In this document: piece after piece, positions 58,298 through 64,000 of the stretch | Numbering within the stretch: position 1 is the first letter of the stretch | Layout of the letters: each line of letters opens with the position of its first letter | Assembly: GCA_018820925.1 (NCBI GenBank) | Contig: JAHJNJ010000039.1 | Coordinates: 1-64,000, forward strand | Direction: 5' to 3' | Origin: Gammaproteobacteria bacterium | GTDB taxonomy: Bacteria > Pseudomonadota > Gammaproteobacteria > Burkholderiales > Gallionellaceae | Length of the DNA: 64,000 bases | Made by a program: the position numbers and the translations under genes | Notes under the pieces: model-generated | What the model was told of the DNA's origin: nothing | Database searches by the model: none | Seen by the model: the letters and a program-made list of their open reading frames with translations, nothing else

Positions 58298-58819
58298 TCA
58301 ATCTGGTTCGGGAATAATGTCTCTAAGAACCTGAAACAGTTCGCGGTAACTCTTCGGCGGTTTCAGGAGCTCTTTCTCCTTGTGCGCATTGCGGATCAGG
58401 GTGCGCAAGTGCTGCGCATCGGCTTGCGGGTGCGCAGCCAGCAGTTCGGTGAGCGCATCCGGTTGCTCGATCAGGCGGTCGCGCCAATGCTCGACCTGGT
58501 GCAGGTATGCCGTGTGCTGGCGCGATACGCCGTTCCAGGCATCAAGCTTGGCCTGGATGGGGGCGGGGTCCACCTCGCGCATCAAACGGCCGATATATTG
58601 CAGTTGGCGACTGAGCGCGCCGAACTTGGTCATGCGCTTGTAGTCCAGGATGGCTTGCAGCAAGTCTTCTTCCAGATTGAGTTCTTTCAGCTTCTCTTTG
58701 GACAAGGCAGTCAGCGTTTTGCCCAGATCCTGCAGTCCGAGCATCTGCTTCTTGATTTTGGTTTTGCTGGGGGGAAGCTCTTCTTCCAGTTCGTCGTCGT
58801 GTCTTTGGCGCGTATTCAT
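58298..58819 (-). CDS. darP: Dual-action ribosomal maturation protein DarP (YjgA, DUF615)
   Basis: 173 residues. KQMLGLQDLGKTLTALSKEK and YIGRLMREVDPAPI are characteristic. E. coli DarP helps 50S ribosome maturation. Divergent from pmbA, as in E. coli. The longer open frame lies over pmbA. Confidence 0.93.
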   Translation of the reverse strand: MNTRQRHDDELEEELPPSKTKIKKQMLGLQDLGKTLTALSKEKLKELNLEEDLLQAILDYKRMTKFGALSRQLQYIGRLMREVDPAPIQAKLDAWNGVSRQHTAYLHQVEHWRDRLIEQPDALTELLAAHPQADAQHLRTLIRNAHKEKELLKPPKSYRELFQVLRDIIPEPD

Positions 58820-58885
58820 GGGGTCGGTAAGTTCAACAGATGTTGCTATGATAGCGCCTCCCGACGAACCAGCCCCGCGAATTTT

Positions 58886-60232
58886 ATGAACAGCAAAGTT
58901 TCCAAAGCCTTTCACAGCGCCGATTCCCTGCAGCAACTGGCCGCCGATGTCGTCCACTACGCCCGCCAGCAGGGCGCTTCCGCGAGCTCGACCGAGGTGT
59001 CGGAAGGTTTCGGCCAGACCGTTACGGTGCGCCACGGCGCGGTCGAGACCATCGAATACAACCGCGACAAGGGCATGAGCGTCAGCGTGTATATCGGCCA
59101 GCGCCGTGGCAACGCGAGTTCCTCGGACTTTTCGAAGAAAGCGCTGCGCGACACTGTGGATGCCGCGCTCAACATCGCGCGCTACACCGCGGAGGACGAT
59201 TGCGCCGGGCTGCCTGACGCCGACCAACTCGCCACCGAATTTCCCGACCTCGACCTGTATCACCCGTGGCAGATCAACGTCGAACAAGCCATTGCGCTGG
59301 CAAGCGAATGCGAGCAGGCCGCGTTCCGCACCGACAAGCGCGTCAATAACTCCGAAGGCGCCACCGTCAACGTCAATGAGGGGCGCTTCGTGCAGGCCAA
59401 CAGCCTGGGTTTCATCGCCGGTTATCCCAGTTCGCGCCACAGCGTGAGCTGCTCGGTGATCGCCGGCAAAGGCGACGGCATGCAGCGCGACTACTGGTAC
59501 GGTTCGGCGCGCGATGCGCGCGAAATATTGAAAGTGGAAGAGATCGGCCGTATCGCCGCCGAGCGCACCGTGCGCCGCCTGAACGCGCGCAAACTCGACA
59601 CCGTGCAGTGCCCGGTACTTTTCGAAGCGCCCATCGCAGGCGGGCTGTTCGGCCATTTTGTCAATGCGGTGAGCGGTAGCAGCCTGTACCGGAAATCCTC
59701 GTTCCTGCTCGATCAACTGGATAAACCCGTTTTCTCCAACAACATCCGTATCGACGATGTGCCGGACATCCCGCGCGGACTGGGCAGCAGCGCCTTCGAC
59801 GACGAAGGCGTGCGCACCCGCCGCCGCGCCGTGGTGGAAGAAGGCGTGCTGCGCGGTTACTTCCTCGGCAGCTATTCCGCACGCAAGCTCGGCATGCAGA
59901 CCACAGGCAACGCGGGCGGCACGCACAACCTCATCATCCGGCCGGGCGAGCTGGACTTCAACGGACTGCTGCGCAAGATGCAGCGCGGCCTGCTGGTCAC
60001 CGAACTGCTCGGCCACGGCGTCAATCCTGTTACCGGCGACTATTCGCGCGGCGCGGCCGGTTTCTGGGTCGAGCACGGCGAGATCCAGTACCCGGTGGAA
60101 GAGATCACCATCGCGGGCAACCTCAAGGATATGTACAAACACATCGCCGCCGTCGGCAACGACGTGCTGGTGCAGGGTGCGCGCCAGTGCGGTTCGGTGC
60201 TGATCGAAAACATGACGGTGGCGGGTCGGTAG
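58886..60232 (+). CDS. pmbA: Metalloprotease-related protein PmbA (TldE)
   Basis: 448 residues, TldE partner of the TldD/TldE protease involved in microcin processing and CcdA degradation. N-terminal TEVSEGFGQTVTVRHGAVET and C-terminal GNAGGTHNLIIRPGE and VTGDYSRGAAGFWVE are typical. No HExxH, consistent with TldE. No tldD is in the window. Confidence 0.95.
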   Translation: MNSKVSKAFHSADSLQQLAADVVHYARQQGASASSTEVSEGFGQTVTVRHGAVETIEYNRDKGMSVSVYIGQRRGNASSSDFSKKALRDTVDAALNIARYTAEDDCAGLPDADQLATEFPDLDLYHPWQINVEQAIALASECEQAAFRTDKRVNNSEGATVNVNEGRFVQANSLGFIAGYPSSRHSVSCSVIAGKGDGMQRDYWYGSARDAREILKVEEIGRIAAERTVRRLNARKLDTVQCPVLFEAPIAGGLFGHFVNAVSGSSLYRKSSFLLDQLDKPVFSNNIRIDDVPDIPRGLGSSAFDDEGVRTRRRAVVEEGVLRGYFLGSYSARKLGMQTTGNAGGTHNLIIRPGELDFNGLLRKMQRGLLVTELLGHGVNPVTGDYSRGAAGFWVEHGEIQYPVEEITIAGNLKDMYKHIAAVGNDVLVQGARQCGSVLIENMTVAGR

Positions 60233-60244
60233 GAAGCCGCCGGC

Positions 60245-60793
60245 ATGGAGACGGGTGGGCTCACTTTCCGCCGTGCCGCAGTTCCGGATGCGGCAGCCCT
60301 GGCCGATCTCATCAATTCCGCCTATCGGGGAGAAACAAGCAGGAAGGGATGGACGACGGAAGCCGATCTGCTGGACGGGTTGCGTACCACTGCGCAGGAG
60401 ATACGGCAGCTCATTGAGGGGCGGGATTCATTCTTTCTTCTCTGCCAGCGTGGCGCAGTGCTTGCAGGATCTGTGCAAGTCGAAAAGCAGGGGGAACAGG
60501 CCTATATCGGCATGTTTGTTGTGCGGCCGGATATGCAAGGCGCCGGAATCGGCAAGCGCTTGCTGGAAGAGGCCGAAACTCAGGCAAGAAGAGAATGGGG
60601 CGTGACCTCCTGCATCATGATCGTCATCACCTTGCGCCAGGAATTGATCGCGTTCTATGAGCGGCGCGGCTACCGGCGTACCGGCGAGCTGAGCGAGTTT
60701 CCGGTGAACCCGGCGCTCTGGGCTCCCAGGGTGAGCGGACTGGAAATGGAAAAGATGGAGAAGCGCTGCAACCCGGATGGCGCGCATATATAG
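60245..60793 (+). CDS. GNAT-family N-acetyltransferase
   Basis: 182 residues. The acetyl-CoA loop VRPDMQGAGIGKRLLEEAE is motif A of GNAT enzymes; AYIGMFVV precedes it and FYERRGYRRTGE follows. The substrate is not predictable. It starts 12 nt after pmbA, so it may be read from the same transcript. Confidence 0.9.
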   Translation: METGGLTFRRAAVPDAAALADLINSAYRGETSRKGWTTEADLLDGLRTTAQEIRQLIEGRDSFFLLCQRGAVLAGSVQVEKQGEQAYIGMFVVRPDMQGAGIGKRLLEEAETQARREWGVTSCIMIVITLRQELIAFYERRGYRRTGELSEFPVNPALWAPRVSGLEMEKMEKRCNPDGAHI

Positions 60794-60887
60794 GGTGGCA
60801 ACGCCAATTCTCCCGTTGGCAAAGGGTAAAACAGAATCGCGGAGTGGAATGCTGAAGTGAACAATTATTACAAGTCAGGGAGTGAAC

Positions 60888-61322
60888 ATGGGATTCTTTT
60901 CAAAATTGTTCGGGCATAACGCAGGCAACGAGGCGAAAATGCGCGAGGCCATTCGTTCGGAAATAAGTATTCCTGAAGCTATCGATGTACATATGAGGTG
61001 GAAGGGACGTTTGCAAAGCTATGTGGACGGGACGTCAAAGGAGCAACTTGATCCAATGGTTATTTGCCGCGACGACCAATGCGATCTGGGAAAATGGATA
61101 CTCGGCCCCGCGCTGCAATACTTTCATGATGACGAAGGCTTCGAAAAATTGCGTTCAGACCATGCCAATTTCCATTTTGTGGCAGGTTCCGTGGTGATGA
61201 AAGTGAAGGACAACGATCTGGCCGCTTCGGAGGCGTTGTTGAATAACGAATATGCACGCGCATCCCGCGATGTGATTCAGGATTTGACTGAATTAAACAA
61301 ACTTTTGCGCCAGGAAGAATAG
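60888..61322 (+). CDS. Stand-alone CZB (zinc-binding) domain protein
   Basis: 144 residues from ATG at 60888 (GGGAG 5 nt upstream); GTG at 60882 is an alternative. The CZB pattern is clear: H in IDVHMRWKGRLQSYVDG, CDLGKWILGP, and HANFHFVAG with the conserved H-x3-H. CZB domains bind zinc and tune chemotaxis or diguanylate cyclases. Here it has no chemoreceptor partner in the window. The N-terminal MGFFSKLFGHN is amphipathic. Confidence 0.87.
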   Translation: MGFFSKLFGHNAGNEAKMREAIRSEISIPEAIDVHMRWKGRLQSYVDGTSKEQLDPMVICRDDQCDLGKWILGPALQYFHDDEGFEKLRSDHANFHFVAGSVVMKVKDNDLAASEALLNNEYARASRDVIQDLTELNKLLRQEE

Positions 61323-61422
61323 GGTGGGCCGCATCAATTTCTGCGGAGCAGAATAGCCAACGGCCCAGGAGACCGTTGGAAAACCAGTTTGTGGAATCGC
61401 ATTCGCGTCCTGTGGACACGTG

Positions 61423-61881
61423 TCAATAAGCAAAGAATCTCTTTAGCGCATTATTCAGCCAGCCGGCCGCTTCCTGGTCGTCGCTCTCGGTAATCGTTCT
61501 CACCGACTCGACATAATCGCGATCCTCGCCTTTGATGTGACTGGCCAGCCAGCCTTTCAGCAAGTTCAGCAGTTCCGGCGCGATATCTTCGCCATGGGAG
61601 GAGCGTTCCCTGATGGAGGCCACTTTCTTCATGAAAACTTCATGGATGCGCCGGTGCGCTTTCAGGTAGGGATAGCCGGCTTTTTCCTGCAGGTCTTCCT
61701 CGAATTCGAAGTGGGTAACCGTGTAATTGAGCAGACCTTCCATGACGTGATTGGTCTCTTCGGCGTTACCCGTTTCGAGCGCGTCATTCAGTTCGTTGAT
61801 GAAAGCAACAATCCGTTTGTGCTGGTCATCGATGACCGGAATGCCAAATTCCAGATCGCGAGTCCATTCCAGAAATGCCAT
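61423..61881 (-). CDS. Bacteriohemerythrin
   Basis: 152 residues with the diiron-site pattern: DDQHKRIVAFINEL, HFEFEEDLQEKAGYPYLKAH, HRRIHE and HIKGEDRDY. The protein binds oxygen reversibly and is common in microaerobes. GGGGGA precedes the start. It has a C-terminal tail of about 20 residues after the motif. It faces the CZB gene, with 100 nt between. Confidence 0.93.
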   Translation of the reverse strand: MAFLEWTRDLEFGIPVIDDQHKRIVAFINELNDALETGNAEETNHVMEGLLNYTVTHFEFEEDLQEKAGYPYLKAHRRIHEVFMKKVASIRERSSHGEDIAPELLNLLKGWLASHIKGEDRDYVESVRTITESDDQEAAGWLNNALKRFFAY

Positions 61882-62005
61882 GCTTCCCCCTGATTGAGTT
61901 CGTTATTATTTAGAGCAACGGCGATTATTCAGCGCACGATACCCGATTTGGCGCCCGGCATCAAAGCCGTATTCCGGATAGGGCTGAAGTGTTCAGGGGT
62001 ATTCC

Positions 62006-62911
62006 CTAGCGCGGCTCGATTTGCCACAGGTGTTGCGACACCGAGAACCACGCACCCAGCCAGCCCAGGTAAGCCGAGAACCCCAGCAGGGTCACGCTGT
62101 CGGCCAGCGAGAGGTGTTGCAGGCTGAAGTTGCCGGCGTAGAGCTGGGTGAGCGTGCCGACCTGGTGGTTTAGCAGCAACAGGCTGCCAGCCACCAGCAG
62201 CCATGCGGCGATGCCGCCCAGCAGTCCCTGGGTGAAGCCGAAATAGAGGAAAGGGCGGCGGATGAAGGCGTCGGTCGCACCGATGAGTTTCGCCACTTCG
62301 ATTTCTTCGCGGCGGGTGAGGATTTGCAGGCGGATGGTGTTGAAGGTGATGGCAATCAGGGCGAAGCTCAACAGCGCGGCGAGAATGGCGACCGCCATGC
62401 GCCCGAAATCCAGCAGCGCTTCCAGTTTGTGTATCCAGGCCGAATCGAGTTGCACATGCTCGACGTGTTGCCAGGTCTTCAGTTCATCGCGCAGCGCCTC
62501 CAGCGCCTTCACGCTGCCGTCCCCGGGATACACGACAAACGCATCCGGCAGAGGATTTTGCGACAGGCCGCCGATCACGTCGGAGAGTCCGGTGCTTTGC
62601 TGCAGTTTTTTCAATGCCACTTCGCGCGAAACGAACTCGATGCTTTTGATGCCTGCCTGCTGTTTGAGTTTGTCGCCGATGTGTTCGATGTCGCCGCTGC
62701 CTGTGCCAGTGGCGAGGAACATACTGATCTGCGGTGTGCCCGCGATTTGTGCGCCGAGTGCCTGCACGCTCTTCAACAATACATAGCCGCCGACCGGCAG
62801 GCTCAGTGCAATGCCTATGATCAGGACGTTGAGCAGCGTGGAGTTGGGCGTGAGCAGCAGGCGGCGCAAGGTATGGTGCAGCACACGCAGATGTTCGATC
62901 AGCGTTTTCAT
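62006..62911 (-). CDS. ftsX: Cell-division protein FtsX
   Basis: 301 residues, four membrane helices and an extracellular loop (SMFLATGTGSGDIEHIGDKL). With FtsE it controls peptidoglycan hydrolase activation at the septum. The start at 62911 ([15 protein letters not shown]) overlaps the ftsE stop by 4 nt. Confidence 0.95.
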   Translation of the reverse strand: MKTLIEHLRVLHHTLRRLLLTPNSTLLNVLIIGIALSLPVGGYVLLKSVQALGAQIAGTPQISMFLATGTGSGDIEHIGDKLKQQAGIKSIEFVSREVALKKLQQSTGLSDVIGGLSQNPLPDAFVVYPGDGSVKALEALRDELKTWQHVEHVQLDSAWIHKLEALLDFGRMAVAILAALLSFALIAITFNTIRLQILTRREEIEVAKLIGATDAFIRRPFLYFGFTQGLLGGIAAWLLVAGSLLLLNHQVGTLTQLYAGNFSLQHLSLADSVTLLGFSAYLGWLGAWFSVSQHLWQIEPR

Positions 62912-63561
62912 GCTTGCAGTTCTCCCTGTTTGAGGTGTAACGCGCGTGCCGGGAACATGCGCAGGATGCTTTCGTCGTGGGTGGAGATGAGCAGCGTGAC
63001 ACCGACCTGATGGAACGATTTGAAGATGTTCATGATCTCGTTGGCATACTCGGTGTCGAGATTGCCCGTGGGTTCGTCCGCCAGCAGGATGGTGGGGCGG
63101 TTCACGATCGCGCGGGCAATGCACAGGCGCTGCTGCTCGCCGCCGGAGAGCGCGATGGGGTTGGCCTTTTCACGGTCGAGCAGGCCGACTTTGTCCAGCG
63201 CGGCGCGCACGCGCTTGGCCGACTCGCGGTGCTCGAAGCCGCAGATTTGCAGCGGCAGCATCACGTTGTCGAAGGCGTTGCGGTCGAACAACAGCTTGTG
63301 GTCCTGGAAAATCAGCCCGATGTTGCGGCGCAATTGCGGGATGGCGGCGGATTTGATGGAGCGGATGTTCTGTCCCTTGACGAGCACGCCGCCGCTGCTG
63401 GGGCGCTCGATGGCGGCGATGAGTTTGAGCAGCGTGCTCTTGCCCGCGCCGGAGTGGCCGGTGAGATACACCATCTCGCCCTCGGCAATGTCGAAGTTCA
63501 CATTTTTCAGAGCTTCATGGCCGCCGGGGTAGCGCTTATAGACCTGGTTGAATTTGATCAT
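62908..63561 (-). CDS. ftsE: Cell-division ATP-binding protein FtsE
   Basis: 217-residue ABC ATPase: Walker [13 protein letters not shown], signature [12 protein letters not shown], Walker [13 protein letters not shown]. Partner of FtsX. Its start overlaps the ftsY stop by 1 nt. Confidence 0.97.
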   Translation of the reverse strand: MIKFNQVYKRYPGGHEALKNVNFDIAEGEMVYLTGHSGAGKSTLLKLIAAIERPSSGGVLVKGQNIRSIKSAAIPQLRRNIGLIFQDHKLLFDRNAFDNVMLPLQICGFEHRESAKRVRAALDKVGLLDREKANPIALSGGEQQRLCIARAIVNRPTILLADEPTGNLDTEYANEIMNIFKSFHQVGVTLLISTHDESILRMFPARALHLKQGELQA

Positions 63562-64000
63562 TACTCAAGACCCAGAAGTGCTGCCACAAAATCTTCTGCC
63601 ACGAATGGACGCAAATCGTCCAGACCTTCGCCAACGCCGATAAAACGCACAGCGATCGGATGCGCCTTGGCGATGGCGGCGATGACGCCGCCTTTGGCGG
63701 TGCCGTCGAGTTTGGTCAGCACCAGGCCGGTGACCTCCAGTGCATCGTCGAAGGCCTTGACCTGCGACAGCGCATTCTGTCCGGTGTTGGCATCCAGCAC
63801 CAGCAGCACTTCATGCGGCGCCTCGGGCATGGCCTTGGCGATGACGCGTTTCACCTTCTTGATTTCTTCCATCAGGTGCGCCTGCGTGGTCAGGCGTCCG
63901 GCGGTATCCGCCAGTACTACGTCAATGCCGCGTGCCTGTGCCGCCTGCACCGCATCGTAGATCACCGCGGCGGCATCGCCGCTTTGTTGCGCGATGACCG
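63561..64000 (-). CDS. ftsY: Signal recognition particle receptor FtsY, C-terminal part
   Basis: The frame is open to the window end (about 146 residues, reading VIAQQSGDAAAVIYDAVQ at the edge); the ATG at 63965 is internal. The GTPase motifs DTAGRLTTQ (G3), LVLTKLDGTAKGG (G4) and VRFIGVGEGLDDLRPF are present. FtsY docks SRP-ribosome complexes. The order ftsY-ftsE-ftsX is standard. Confidence 0.96.
   Translation of the reverse strand, partial: VIAQQSGDAAAVIYDAVQAAQARGIDVVLADTAGRLTTQAHLMEEIKKVKRVIAKAMPEAPHEVLLVLDANTGQNALSQVKAFDDALEVTGLVLTKLDGTAKGGVIAAIAKAHPIAVRFIGVGEGLDDLRPFVAEDFVAALLGLE

Noticed and set aside
58298-60142. 614-codon minus-strand frame covering darP and pmbA
   Set aside because: Only the last 173 codons (DarP) are real; the rest is opposite pmbA.
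61357-61379. CCAACGG/CCGTTGG hairpin as a terminator for the CZB or bacteriohemerythrin gene
   Set aside because: It is followed by A residues on the plus strand and has no U-run on the minus strand.

Overview
The window is a chromosomal segment of a betaproteobacterium. The gene orders pepA-holC-valS against lptFG, rnfABCDGE-nth, darP against pmbA and aat-bpt fit this class. The lithotrophic hydrogenase locus and the GTAGGGTGGGCAC-type palindromic repeats point towards an iron- or sulfur-oxidising Nitrosomonadales member such as Gallionellaceae/Sideroxydans. That placement is inference. No rRNA, tRNA, CRISPR array, insertion sequence or prophage was recognised. With corrected starts, no stretch longer than 300 bases lacks a gene.

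Bases 1-23564 form one hydrogen-oxidation locus. It starts inside the small subunit of a membrane-bound uptake [NiFe] hydrogenase that carries the extra cysteine of oxygen-tolerant enzymes. The large subunit, the cytochrome b anchor, an orphan HigA-like regulator, the accessory and maturation genes (hyaD, hupFGHIJK) and hypABFCDE follow. Next come an NtrC-type activator (hoxA), the two subunits of an H2-sensing regulatory hydrogenase (hoxB, hoxC), nikR, and the sensor kinase hoxJ. A nickel permease and a TonB-dependent receptor close the block. The order matches the Ralstonia eutropha membrane-bound hydrogenase operon (hoxKGZMLOQRTV-hypABFCDE-hoxABCJ), with higA and nikR added and hypX missing. 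A good sigma-54 promoter precedes hyaD and a weaker one precedes the nickel permease. Both fit HoxA control. Together the genes form a circuit that senses H2 (HoxBC to HoxJ to HoxA) and nickel (NikR) and controls enzyme assembly and metal supply.

Bases 23565-36760 hold NADH pyrophosphatase, a BepA-type protease, a Ser/Thr kinase with a cyclic-nucleotide-binding domain, a TusA-like protein, valS-holC-pepA facing lptFG, and a sigma factor-DUF3619-DUF3106 group. Bases 36819-41594 carry ilvI-ilvH-ilvC and psd-pssA. Bases 41631-44278 hold a cobalamin adenosyltransferase, DUF1841, a ferredoxin-NADP reductase-like protein and an orphan pseudopilin. Bases 44471-50350 are the rnf operon with nth. The rest contains kup, pyrD, the N-end-rule transferases bpt and aat, a PilZ-like protein, an esterase, darP/pmbA, a GNAT enzyme, a stand-alone CZB protein, a bacteriohemerythrin, and ftsX-ftsE-ftsY, which runs off the end.

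Palindromic repeats fill most of the longer intergenic gaps (5230-5331, 6503-6590, 9600-9781, 13525-13604, 28068-28146, 31010-31088, 39023-39055, 40103-40185). One further repeat lies in frame inside aat (55625-55683).
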